DNA from: Vallitalea maricola
GTDB taxonomy: Bacteria > Bacillota > Clostridia > Lachnospirales > Vallitaleaceae
Direction: 5' to 3'
Assembly (NCBI RefSeq): GCF_036985595.1
Contig: NZ_BTPU01000051.1
Coordinates: 1-38,927 of the forward strand
Length of the DNA: 38,927 nt
Shown: one piece after another, positions 8,336 through 16,075 of the stretch
How positions within the stretch are numbered: the first letter of the stretch is position 1
How the letters are laid out: the number at the start of each line of letters is the position of its first letter
Notes under the pieces: generated by a model
Databases searched by the model: none
What the model was told of the DNA's origin: nothing
What the model saw: the letters and a program-made list of their open reading frames with translations, nothing else
Position numbers and translations under genes: made by a program

Positions 8336-8388
8336 AGTAGGACACCTCCAAAATTTTTTATTTACAGTTCGCCTTTATCTTTATACAA

Positions 8389-8522
8389 TAAAAAAAGCGC
8401 GTATTAAAATACCCACTCATATACATTACATAAATAATGAATTTATCCATCTTTTACGTATTTTACCCTAGTAGCTTTATTACCCTAAGGTGAGAAGTGG
8501 ATACTTCTACTTATTTTACTTC
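8389..8522 (-). promoter_or_regulatory. infC operon leader with internal terminator (probable L20 leader)
   Basis: The transcript leader starts near 8522. It holds an AGAAGT/ACTTCT hairpin (8508-8493), two copies of AGGGTAA (around 8485 and 8468), and an intrinsic terminator: GTGGGTATT/AATACGCGC (8416-8397) followed by seven T residues. TAAAATAC (8465-8458) is complementary to GTATTTTA (8412-8405) in the terminator's left arm, so an antiterminator is possible. Position and logic match the Firmicute L20 autoregulatory leader. I assign it by context, because I could not run a covariance model. Confidence 0.75.
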
Positions 8523-8528
8523 TTATTA

Positions 8529-8557
8529 ATTATACAGGTTCAATCTATCTCTGTCAA
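8529..8557 (-). promoter_or_regulatory. Promoter of infC-rpmI-rplT
   Basis: TTGACA (8557-8552), 17-bp spacer, TATAAT (8534-8529): a consensus sigma-A promoter, as expected for a ribosomal protein operon. Confidence 0.9.
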
Positions 8558-8626
8558 TAGTTTTTTATAACTTTTTATAATTTACTTAATCTATCTATTG
8601 AATCACCAATTAATATAATCAAATAT

Positions 8627-8667
8627 AAAAAGCACATTACTTAAAATAAATAAGTAGTGTGCTTTTT
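8627..8667 (-). terminator. Terminator of thrS
   Basis: A 17-bp near-perfect inverted repeat beginning AAAAAGCAC and ending GTGCTTTTT, with a 7-nt loop. It lies 18 bp past the thrS stop. Confidence 0.85.
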
Positions 8668-8684
8668 ATTAGTCATGATACTAC

Positions 8685-10607
8685 CTATTTCTCTTCTGCT
8701 TCTATAATTTCTTTGCTTTCAATTTCTTTTTCAAGTCTTGCAATGAATTCGTCAAGTGAAATAGCTCCTTCGTCACCTTTGGCTCTACTTCTTACAGCTA
8801 CTTTATTCTCATCTTGTTCTTTTTGACCAACGATTAGAAGATAAGGAACTCTTTCCATTCTTCCTTCTCTGATCTTGTATCCTATTTTCTCAGCTCTGTC
8901 ATCAAATTCCACTCTGATGCCTTTTGCTTTTAATCCATCTACAACTTTAGTTGCATAATCATTATATTTATCAGATATTGGTAAAACTTTTACTTGAACT
9001 GGTGCAAGCCATGCTGGGAATGCCCCTGCAAAATGCTCGATTAAAATACCAATAAATCTTTCAATACTACCAAATACTACTCTGTGAATCATTACAGGAC
9101 GATGTTTTTCTCCATCTTTTCCAGTATACTCGAGTTCAAATCTCTCAGGTAATTGGAAATCAAGTTGAATTGTTCCACATTGCCATGTTCTTCCTAAACA
9201 GTCTTCAAGATGGAAGTCAATCTTAGGACCATAGAATGCACCATCACCTTCATTAACCACATAATCAAGACCATTTTCATCAAGCGCCTGTCTTAATGCA
9301 TCAGTAGCCATTTCCCAATCTTCGTCACTACCCATACTGTCTTCTGGTCTAGTAGATAACTCCATATGATATTTGAAACCGAATACTTTGTATACTTCAT
9401 CTATTAAGTTGATAACTCCAACAATCTCGTCTTTGATCTGTTCAGGTAACATGAAAATATGAGCATCATCTTGTGTAAAGTTTCTAACACGCATAAGTCC
9501 ATGTAGAGCACCTGACATTTCATGTCTGTGAACAAGACCTAATTCACCAACACGTAGTGGTAGATCTCTGTAAGAGTGCATTTTGTTTTTGTATACTAAC
9601 ATACCACCTGGACAGTTCATAGGTTTTACAGCATAATCAAGTTCATCAATAACTGTAGTATACATATTTTCTCTATAATGATCCCAATGTCCAGAACGTA
9701 ACCATAATTCTTTGTTCAATATGATTGGTGTAGCTATTTCTTGGTAGTTAGCTCTATTATGAACTTCTCTCCAATAGTCAATCAATGTATTTCTAAGCAC
9801 CATTCCTTTTGGTAAGAAAAATGGGAAACCTGGTCCTTCATCAAACATTGCAAATAGTTCAAGCTCTTTTCCTAATTTTCTATGATCTCTTTTCTTGGCT
9901 TCTTCTAATTTTTGAATGTATGCATCAAGTTCAGCTTTTTTAGTGAAAGATGTTCCGTATATTCTTGATAACATCTTGTTCTTTTCATCACCACGCCAAT
10001 AAGCTCCTGCTACAGATAATAATTTAAAAGCTTTTACTGGTTTAGTAGTCATAAGGTGAGGTCCAGCACATAGGTCAACGAATTCCCCTTGCTCATAGAA
10101 TGAAATTACCTCATCCTTACCCAAATCCTCAATAAGTTCAACTTTGTAGTCTTCGCCTTTTTCTTTCATAAAATTGATAGCTTCGTCTCTAGGTAATTCG
10201 AATCTTTTGATTGGAAGATTCTCTTTAACGATTTTTTTCATTTCTTTTTCAATTGCTTCTAAGTCTTCATTAGTAAAAGGTGTTTCCTTATCAAAATCAT
10301 AATAGTATCCATTCTCTATTGATGGACCTATAGCTAATTTTACTTCTGGGAAAAGTCTTTTAACCGCTTGTGATAGGATATGAGCTGTTGTATGTCTAAA
10401 AGCACCTTTACCTGAATCATCATTGAATGTAAGAATGTTAAGTGCTACATCTTTATCAACTACATGTCTAAGGTCAACAACCTCTCCATTCACTTCTCCT
10501 GCACATGCCATTCTTGCAAGTCCCGCACTAATATCATTAGCAATGTCAATAACTGACATGCTGCTTTCATATTCTTTTTTTGAACCATCTTTTAAAGTAA
10601 TAATCAT
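8685..10607 (-). CDS. thrS: Threonine--tRNA ligase
   Basis: 640 residues, full length for bacterial ThrRS. An N-terminal TGS domain (1-61) is followed by the editing domain with HTTAH, then the class II core. Catalytic zinc ligands are in MNCPGGM (Cys), the HRHEMSGALHG block and MIHRVVFGS (His). The anticodon-binding domain begins near residue 540. It charges tRNA-Thr with threonine. AGGAG is 7 nt before ATG. The threonine T-box lies upstream of the hemerythrin gene, which ends 16 bp before thrS, so thrS expression should require readthrough past both. Confidence 0.98.
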   Translation of the reverse strand: MIITLKDGSKKEYESSMSVIDIANDISAGLARMACAGEVNGEVVDLRHVVDKDVALNILTFNDDSGKGAFRHTTAHILSQAVKRLFPEVKLAIGPSIENGYYYDFDKETPFTNEDLEAIEKEMKKIVKENLPIKRFELPRDEAINFMKEKGEDYKVELIEDLGKDEVISFYEQGEFVDLCAGPHLMTTKPVKAFKLLSVAGAYWRGDEKNKMLSRIYGTSFTKKAELDAYIQKLEEAKKRDHRKLGKELELFAMFDEGPGFPFFLPKGMVLRNTLIDYWREVHNRANYQEIATPIILNKELWLRSGHWDHYRENMYTTVIDELDYAVKPMNCPGGMLVYKNKMHSYRDLPLRVGELGLVHRHEMSGALHGLMRVRNFTQDDAHIFMLPEQIKDEIVGVINLIDEVYKVFGFKYHMELSTRPEDSMGSDEDWEMATDALRQALDENGLDYVVNEGDGAFYGPKIDFHLEDCLGRTWQCGTIQLDFQLPERFELEYTGKDGEKHRPVMIHRVVFGSIERFIGILIEHFAGAFPAWLAPVQVKVLPISDKYNDYATKVVDGLKAKGIRVEFDDRAEKIGYKIREGRMERVPYLLIVGQKEQDENKVAVRSRAKGDEGAISLDEFIARLEKEIESKEIIEAEEK

Positions 10608-10623
10608 AATTTTTCTCCTCTCT

Positions 10624-11028
10624 CTAACTTACCTTAACATATTTTGAGTCTACCTCAATAATATGATGTACTATCCAATCCACTAAGAAAGTAAGCATAT
10701 TATTAATGTTTTCATATTGATTTTCATCAAAATCAGTTTCCTGGAACTTCTCTAATTTCTTAACGAACATCTTGTGTTCAACTTGGTGTACTAAGAATTC
10801 GTCATGGTCAAAATTGTTTTTCTGCATGTATATTTCTTCATAATCAAAATGGTAAATGGTATAATCTACTAATTCATTCAATATACTCATAAAATCATCA
10901 TAACAATCTATACCTTCACCAATGTCCTTCGTCAGTTCACCAACTCTTGCTGCAATCTCAAATAAATGCTTATGCTGATTATCAATTTCTTCAATTCCTA
11001 GATTATATTCTTCTTTCCATTCTAGCAT
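10624..11028 (-). CDS. Bacteriohemerythrin
   Basis: 134 residues. It is an oxygen-binding or oxygen-sensing di-iron four-helix protein. The iron ligands are all visible in order: His in DNQHKHLFE, HxxxE in HFDYEE, His in VEHKMF, and HxxxxD in HHIIEVD. There is no signal peptide or fused domain, so it is a cytosolic single-domain form, typical of anaerobes handling oxygen. The frame extends to an ATG at 11043, but that ATG lies inside the ribosome binding site GGAGGTG of the ATG at 11028, which is chosen. Unusually, it lies between the thrS T-box and thrS. Confidence 0.93.
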   Translation of the reverse strand: MLEWKEEYNLGIEEIDNQHKHLFEIAARVGELTKDIGEGIDCYDDFMSILNELVDYTIYHFDYEEIYMQKNNFDHDEFLVHQVEHKMFVKKLEKFQETDFDENQYENINNMLTFLVDWIVHHIIEVDSKYVKVS

Positions 11029-11092
11029 TAATAACACCTCCATTTTTTTATTATGTCAAAAATAAAACTGGGCTGTCTTAATATTATGGCAT

Positions 11093-11336
11093 AAAAAACT
11101 CGTCTCCTTACTACGAGTACCGTAGTAAGGGACGAGATTATATACAATTCCCGCGGTTCCACCCTTATTGTTTCGAGAAACCACTCAATAAGATTATAAC
11201 GTAATCAACGGACTTTATTAGAGCCACTCAGAGGTAGTCTTCAAATGCTTCCATATGAAAGTCTCTCAGCAACCAACTTCCTCTCTGTTTATTTTCACAT
11301 TCTACTGGTCTCTTCACAGTGTTTAACTTATCTAAT
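11093..11336 (-). promoter_or_regulatory. T-box riboswitch (threonine)
   Basis: On the minus strand the T-box sequence AGGGTGGAACCGCGG (11165-11151) is canonical. It is followed by a strong terminator, CTCGTC-CCTTACTACG/CGTAGTAAGG-AGACGAG, with six T residues (11098-11093). Stem I begins near AGAGAGGAAGT and closes with CCTCT. The specifier side reads GAAG-ACT-ACC, so the specifier is ACU at 11238-11236 (a purine follows it), a Thr codon. The adjacent ACC is also Thr. Uncharged tRNA-Thr should antiterminate into the hemerythrin gene and thrS. Confidence 0.93.
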
Positions 11337-11342
11337 GATATA

Positions 11343-11370
11343 ATTATAACATTAGCTATTAGTTTGTCAA
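11343..11370 (-). promoter_or_regulatory. Promoter of the T-box-hemerythrin-thrS transcript
   Basis: TTGACA (11370-11365), 16-bp spacer, TATAAT (11348-11343) with an extended -10 TGT. It is a near-consensus sigma-A promoter placed just upstream of the T-box. Confidence 0.88.
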
Positions 11371-11422
11371 TATAAAAAAAAATATATAATTTTACAATTA
11401 CTATATTTTGAGATATCTTCAA

Positions 11423-12172
11423 CTAAAATATAGTATCTTTCAATACGGCAAAGAACTCTCTAACATAATAGTGTACAATCAATGGTGGATGTGTCCTTGA
11501 TGGTATTCCCTGAATATCCTGACAATATTTTTCAGCAATCTTCTTAGCTCTATACACATGAAAATCACTTGTTATTATTGTTACTGAAGTAGTATCATTA
11601 TATGCGTTTATCAATTCAAAGCTGTTTCTTATATTTTCCTGAGTACTTGTTGATTTATTTTCCATAATCAATCTATCTTCATTGATACCTTTATTCAATA
11701 GGTATCTCTTCATAGCTTCCGCTTCTGATATATCTTCTCCTGGTCCCTTCCCACCAGCTAAGATTGCCTTACTTGTTGTATTGTCTATAAGATATTTATA
11801 TGCTATCTCAAGCCTATGTGATAATGTTAATGAAATAGTAGTTCCCTTAACTCTTGCACCGAGAACAATAACATAATCCGTTGAATCATAATTATCATGT
11901 TTGATACTATCTTTTATTATAAAAGATTGGACAACAATAAAAATCATTATAACAATAATTATCAATAAGAATACTACGTACCTAATTAACTTTGGTACAT
12001 GCTCTTTGACACCTTCATAGTTTCTAAATATAAAAAACATACAAAAAGCCATTACACTTAGTAAAATCCAAAAAAATGAAAAACCTGCTCCTGCATTCAA
12101 GAATGTTAAAAATAAGAAGTATAAGATACTAAAACATCCTATTACAAGCGATAATATAGCTAATAATCCCAT
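11423..12172 (-). CDS. YdcF/SanA-like DUF218 membrane protein
   Basis: 249 residues. Hydrophobic segments at about 3-24, 29-48 and 64-88 anchor the protein. The rest is a DUF218 domain beginning DYVIVLGARVKG, with the conserved LAGGKGPGE, ISEAEAMKRYL, ENKSTSTQENIRNS and TSDFHVYRA blocks. Members of this family (SanA, YdcF, ElyC) are linked to envelope integrity and lipid-carrier metabolism, but the reaction is not settled. ATG follows GGGAG at 6 nt. It lies 87 bp after hslO in the same direction; whether it shares that transcript is unclear. The T-box promoter starts just beyond its stop. Confidence 0.88.
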   Translation of the reverse strand: MGLLAILSLVIGCFSILYFLFLTFLNAGAGFSFFWILLSVMAFCMFFIFRNYEGVKEHVPKLIRYVVFLLIIIVIMIFIVVQSFIIKDSIKHDNYDSTDYVIVLGARVKGTTISLTLSHRLEIAYKYLIDNTTSKAILAGGKGPGEDISEAEAMKRYLLNKGINEDRLIMENKSTSTQENIRNSFELINAYNDTTSVTIITSDFHVYRAKKIAEKYCQDIQGIPSRTHPPLIVHYYVREFFAVLKDTIF

Positions 12173-12200
12173 TATATTCTCCCATCCTAGATGTTCAATT

Positions 12201-12225
12201 AAACATTTATGTGATTAAAATGTTT
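12201..12225. repeat. Short inverted repeat between hslO and the DUF218 gene
   Basis: AAACATTT (12201-12208) and AAATGTTT (12218-12225) are perfect complements. No T-run follows on the minus strand, so a terminator is not convincing. It could be a protein-binding site or chance in AT-rich DNA. Confidence 0.3.
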
Positions 12226-12259
12226 GATTAACCATCTTTTATTAATTATTTATCCTCTT

Positions 12260-13144
12260 TTACTCCCCTTGTGCATATGAAATTATTTCCTGTAACTCAT
12301 CAACAGTAAAATAATATTTTTTATTACAGAAATGACAATTCAACTCTATAGTTTCACCCTCATCTATCATTTCCTTAATATCTTTCTTTCCAATACTAAT
12401 AAGCGCTTTCTCAACTCTTTCCTTTGTACAGTTACACTGGAACTTAGTTGGTATTTTCTCAAGAATCTGAGGTTCCATACCTTCTAATAACATATCAAGT
12501 ACTTCTTCAGGAGTTTTTCCTTTACTCATAAGATTCGTAATAGATGGCAATACCTTCAATCTCTCTTCCAGCTTGTTTATTACTTCTTCGTCTGCACCTG
12601 GAAGCAATTGTATGATGAATCCTCCACTATGTTTAATTGAGTAATCTCTATCTACTAATACCCCAAGCCCAACAGCTGAAGGTACTTGTTCAGAAGTTGC
12701 GAAGTAATAAGTCAAGTCTTCTGCAATTTCTCCTGATACTAGATGTGTTTGTCCAACATATGGATCTTTTAATCCAATATCTTTTATAATATTCATAATA
12801 CCGTTTCCAAGTCCTCCTGATACATCCAGCTTACCATTTTCCTTCAGTGGTAAATCAACTATAGGCACATATGGATACCCTTTAACGTTAGCTTTAGCAT
12901 CAGCTGTTACTACTAGACCTTTTATTGGTCCATCTCCACGGATTTGAAGAGTAATAAGGTCTTTTTCGTTTTTTAACATACTTCCCATCATTGAAGCAGC
13001 TGTCATCAATCTTCCTAATGCAGCAGAAACAACCGGTGATGTATTATGTTTTTCTCTAGCCTCGCCAACCATATTTGTAGTTGTTGCTGCAAATGCTCTT
13101 ATCTGATTATTACAAGCTGTAGCTCTAACAATATAATCTTTCAT
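12260..13144 (-). CDS. hslO: 33 kDa redox-regulated chaperone Hsp33
   Basis: 294 residues, normal for Hsp33. It is a cytosolic holdase activated by oxidative unfolding. The four zinc-binding cysteines that form the redox switch are present as CNC (in KFQCNCTKERVE) and CHFC near the C terminus. The N-terminal domain has the usual KDYIVRATACNNQIRAFAA start and the LLPGADEE block. ATG follows AAGGAGCTT. It starts 13 bp after the methyltransferase gene, so both should be transcribed from the promoter at 13962-13990. With hemerythrin close by, it fits an oxygen-exposed anaerobe. Confidence 0.97.
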   Translation of the reverse strand: MKDYIVRATACNNQIRAFAATTTNMVGEAREKHNTSPVVSAALGRLMTAASMMGSMLKNEKDLITLQIRGDGPIKGLVVTADAKANVKGYPYVPIVDLPLKENGKLDVSGGLGNGIMNIIKDIGLKDPYVGQTHLVSGEIAEDLTYYFATSEQVPSAVGLGVLVDRDYSIKHSGGFIIQLLPGADEEVINKLEERLKVLPSITNLMSKGKTPEEVLDMLLEGMEPQILEKIPTKFQCNCTKERVEKALISIGKKDIKEMIDEGETIELNCHFCNKKYYFTVDELQEIISYAQGE

Positions 13145-13157
13145 AATAAGCTCCTTT

Positions 13158-13916
13158 TTATTGTTTTCCTTTTTCTCTAGCTATAAAATATACTCTTTCA
13201 CTAGTCTCAGCAGGTGATTCAAAAGAAAATGCTTCAAAGCAATCTATATATTCTAGTCCTGCTTCTATTATTAACTGTTTGATTATATTTAAATCATACA
13301 TTTTTTGATAGTGGGTTTCAGTATATCTACTGTAAAGATTATTTTCATCTTTTATAAATAAAGTCAAATCATACTCATTGATTTTTTCTTCTTCATAGTA
13401 ATAATTATCCCAAATGTAAGCACTATCTTCATTCGTTTCAGAAAAAGTGTTATCACTTAAAATATTATTGTACTTATAGTAAGTGTTTAAATCAAAAATA
13501 AACAAACCTCTTGGATCCAAATAATTATTTACCAGCCTAAAAACTTGTAATAAATCATCTTCCTCCAAAATGTAATTCATACTATCGCAGATACTTACTA
13601 TACAATCTACTGTACCATATAACTCAAATTCTCTCATATCCTGTAATAGATATAATATATCTCTATCATTAATCCTTGCTTTCTCTTTAGCAACGAATAA
13701 CATATCACTTGAATTATCCACACCAATCATATCTATACCCTTATCAGCTAATAACTCCGTGATATTACCTGTACCACATCCCAAATCCAACATTAGTTTT
13801 GGTTTTTTATAATAGTATTTATCAATAATACACAATATATAATCCACCCATTCCTCATAGGGTACATTATTCATAAACTTATCATAAACCATTGCAAATG
13901 AATTATAACTAGACAT
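13158..13916 (-). CDS. Class I SAM-dependent methyltransferase (YqeM-like)
   Basis: 252 residues. SAM-binding motif I is LDLGCGTGNITELL, with the acidic residue ending strand 2 in GVDNSSDM. The N terminus, SSYNSFAMVYDKFMNNVPYEEW, closely resembles Bacillus YqeM-type methyltransferases. The substrate is not known. The frame stays open to 13952, but the ATG at 13916 has GGAAGGTG close upstream and matches the family start. It is followed after 13 bp by hslO. A good promoter lies 46 bp upstream of the start. Confidence 0.88.
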   Translation of the reverse strand: MSSYNSFAMVYDKFMNNVPYEEWVDYILCIIDKYYYKKPKLMLDLGCGTGNITELLADKGIDMIGVDNSSDMLFVAKEKARINDRDILYLLQDMREFELYGTVDCIVSICDSMNYILEEDDLLQVFRLVNNYLDPRGLFIFDLNTYYKYNNILSDNTFSETNEDSAYIWDNYYYEEEKINEYDLTLFIKDENNLYSRYTETHYQKMYDLNIIKQLIIEAGLEYIDCFEAFSFESPAETSERVYFIAREKGKQ

Positions 13917-13961
13917 TTTCGCACCTTCCCATTGAAGATAATTTCTTATCATGCTTTTTTC

Positions 13962-13990
13962 ATTATAATTAACGTTTCAAAATAAGTCAA
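13962..13990 (-). promoter_or_regulatory. Promoter of the methyltransferase-hslO unit
   Basis: TTGACT (13990-13985), 17-bp spacer, TATAAT (13967-13962). It lies between the methyltransferase start and the structured element at 14015, so that element is not part of this transcript's leader. Confidence 0.8.
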
Positions 13991-14014
13991 GATTGATTAA
14001 TTTTGATTTTTTAC

Positions 14015-14162
14015 TATGTATATGTGGAGTAGTGAGGCAGGACGCCGAACCCGGCTTTTAATCTGACAGCCCTACTGGACTGTCAGAAATAATAATGGAC
14101 TCGATGTCCATTTTTATTTGTTGAGCTCAGGACGAGTAAGTAGCTGGCGTAACATATACATA
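14015..14162. ncRNA. Unidentified structured element, possible ncRNA or miniature mobile element
   Basis: A 148-nt non-coding stretch, much richer in G+C than its flanks, bounded by a perfect 11-bp inverted repeat: TATGTATATGT (14015-14025) and ACATATACATA (14152-14162). Inside are a GCCG-AACC-CGGC hairpin, an 8-bp TCTGACAG/CTGTCAGA hairpin, a 14-bp AAATAATAATGGAC-type hairpin with one mismatch, and two stems with the same loop AGGAC (GGC-AGGAC-GCC, CTC-AGGAC-GAG). TAC flanks both ends. It resembles no riboswitch I can name. The strand is undecided and no clear promoter was found on either side. Confidence 0.55.
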
Positions 14163-14254
14163 TACTATTTTGCAAAAACCAAGTCCGAACAAAACTCTTT
14201 TTCTGACATACTTGCGATACATTTCAATAAAAATGTAATTAGAAATTGCCAAAG

Positions 14255-14285
14255 AAAAAACCAGCAAGAATCGATTACCTTGCTG
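14255..14285 (-). terminator. Terminator of the sugar-enzyme operon
   Basis: CAGCAAG (14262-14268) pairs with CTTGCTG (14279-14285). The minus strand continues into GTTTTTT. It is 27 bp past the stop of the last isomerase gene. Confidence 0.85.
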
Positions 14286-14312
14286 ATTTTTATACACTAA
14301 AAAAATATATAC

Positions 14313-15185
14313 TTAAGCCATTTCAATATATTTACGTAAATTCTCCAATCCTATTTCAATACCTGTTAAAGGATCTTCAAGCCCTTCAAATTCAATGGAT
14401 AGAACACCATCATAATTATATTTTTTCATTATCCTAAGACACTGTAAGATAGGTACATCCCCATGACCTATAATTGAACCTCTTAAGTAATTACCACCTC
14501 TTGATTGAAACCATCCTCTACCAGGATCAGGTAACATACCTGATTTGATATGAAAATCTTTGGCATGTACATGGAAAGCATATGGCATAAGTACACCTAA
14601 AGCCTTCTCAGGCTGTTCATCAACACAAACAAAATTCCCCATATCAATAAGAACACCAAAATTAGGGTGATTAACTCCATTTACCAATTTCTCTACACGA
14701 GAACTATCTTGACAAAAGAATCCATGATTCTCAACCATTGTTTTTATGCCATATTTCATAGCATATTCAGTTACTTCTCTGTAGCCTCTGATTAGTATTG
14801 GAAGAGCATGTTCAAAAGATCTTTGCCCTATATAATCGTCTGTAAAACCTATCGTAGCGTCATGTCTCATTGATTTTGCACCAAGTATATTTGCAATATC
14901 AACTTCTCTTTTTACTCTTTCGATTTCTGCTTCCAAATCACCATTACTACCATTGATGAAATCTGAACTTATAGTATAACTCTCAATATCTATACCAACC
15001 TTTTTACTTTCTTTATAAGCACGTTTAGCAAATGATTCATCAGTTTCACCATCTTCAAGAATGAAATTAATGAATTCCACTGCATCAAAACCCATTTCTT
15101 TAGCTTTCTTGATTACATCAATCTGTTTCATCTTACCTTCTTGTACTAACCTTAAAAAGCTATAAGAACTAACTCCAAGTTTCAT
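14313..15185 (-). CDS. Sugar phosphate isomerase/epimerase (xylose isomerase-like TIM barrel)
   Basis: 290 residues of the AP-endonuclease-2/xylose isomerase-like TIM barrel. Probable metal ligands lie in TMVENHGFF (Glu), LIDMGNF (Asp), HVHAKDFH (His) and LSIEFEG (Glu). Enzymes of this family isomerise, epimerise or dehydrate keto-sugars and inositol derivatives. It is the last of three genes (dehydrogenase, barrel 1, barrel 2), 9 bp after the preceding barrel, and ends at a terminator. It is only distantly similar to its neighbour, so the two probably catalyse successive steps. The substrate cannot be told from sequence. Confidence 0.88.
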   Translation of the reverse strand: MKLGVSSYSFLRLVQEGKMKQIDVIKKAKEMGFDAVEFINFILEDGETDESFAKRAYKESKKVGIDIESYTISSDFINGSNGDLEAEIERVKREVDIANILGAKSMRHDATIGFTDDYIGQRSFEHALPILIRGYREVTEYAMKYGIKTMVENHGFFCQDSSRVEKLVNGVNHPNFGVLIDMGNFVCVDEQPEKALGVLMPYAFHVHAKDFHIKSGMLPDPGRGWFQSRGGNYLRGSIIGHGDVPILQCLRIMKKYNYDGVLSIEFEGLEDPLTGIEIGLENLRKYIEMA

Positions 15186-15194
15186 ATAATCATC

Positions 15195-16055
15195 CTAACC
15201 TATTATTTTTTGTAAAAATTCTACTGCTTCACGTATATCTTTCTCTGGATTTGCACCGACTTCTCTTTCAATGGTCAAGAATCCATTATAGCCTATATCC
15301 CATAAAGCTTTGATATACTTATCAAAATCTACGTTTCCACTTCCTAATGGTTTTTCTAAGAAATAATCATCACAATGAAATCCTTCTGGAATACCTTTAG
15401 CGAAACAATCATATATGTATTCTGGGTTGGATTCTTTCACCATAATACCATCTTTTGCATGAGTATGAACAATATAGTCCTTTAATGTATATACTCCTTG
15501 TACAGGGTCATCACCTGTAACCATTACTAGATTAGCTGGGTCATAATTTACTCTTACCCCTCTGCTATCCAAGCTATCTAGAAAGTTTTTAAGAGTCATT
15601 GCTCTCTCTGGTCCAGTTTCTATAGCAAAATACGCCCCTACCTGATCTCCATAATTTCCTAACTCTTCACAGGCTTCCTGCATAATCCTGAATCTATCAT
15701 GATTCTTATCCTCTGGAACTACACCGATATGTGTTGTAACAATATCTGTTTCCAAGTCTTTTGCTAGATCCATTATTCTCTTGGACATTTCTATCTTTTT
15801 CTTATTATCCTCTTTTATAGTAAAACCATGTCCGCCCAAATCTCCACATAAAGCAGAAACAGTAAGTCCATTGGATTTTATATAATCAAGTAATTCTCTT
15901 CTAGCTTGTTTGTTAAGATTATCAGGAGACATTTCACCTTTTACTGAATATATCTGTATTCCACTAGCCCCTACTTCCTTAGCTTTTTTGATACCTTCTT
16001 TTACACCGACTCTGAATGAATCAACAATAACACCTATTTTGTTTTTCTCTGACAT
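15195..16055 (-). CDS. Sugar phosphate isomerase/epimerase (TIM barrel)
   Basis: 286 residues, same superfamily as the next gene. Probable ligands lie in AIETGPERA (Glu), NYDPANL (Asp), HTHAKDG (His) and LTIEREVG (Glu). GPERA with the following NYDPANLVM is typical of sugar isomerases paired with Gfo/Idh/MocA dehydrogenases. It starts 20 bp after the dehydrogenase stop and is followed 9 bp later by the second barrel. It probably acts on a keto-sugar produced by the dehydrogenase; that order is inferred from gene context only. Confidence 0.88.
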   Translation of the reverse strand: MSEKNKIGVIVDSFRVGVKEGIKKAKEVGASGIQIYSVKGEMSPDNLNKQARRELLDYIKSNGLTVSALCGDLGGHGFTIKEDNKKKIEMSKRIMDLAKDLETDIVTTHIGVVPEDKNHDRFRIMQEACEELGNYGDQVGAYFAIETGPERAMTLKNFLDSLDSRGVRVNYDPANLVMVTGDDPVQGVYTLKDYIVHTHAKDGIMVKESNPEYIYDCFAKGIPEGFHCDDYFLEKPLGSGNVDFDKYIKALWDIGYNGFLTIEREVGANPEKDIREAVEFLQKIIG

Positions 16056-16075
16056 CCTTATAACCTCCTATTATT

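Noticed and set aside
11228..11422. 64-codon minus-strand open frame
   Set aside because: It lies inside the promoter and stem I of the T-box, has no ribosome binding site and no protein-like composition.
14015..14162. Retron msr-msd or group II intron remnant
   Set aside because: The terminal inverted repeats resemble a retron layout, but no reverse transcriptase is in the window and no intron domain V is recognisable.
14015..14162. Guanidine-II/III, NiCo, c-di-AMP or hammerhead/HDV-type RNA
   Set aside because: Short motifs (AGGAC loops, CCGAACCCGG) are reminiscent, but the conserved cores of those classes are not present.
14118..14437. Plus-strand open frames of about 60 codons
   Set aside because: They run through the structured element, a terminator and the antisense of the isomerase gene, without ribosome binding sites.
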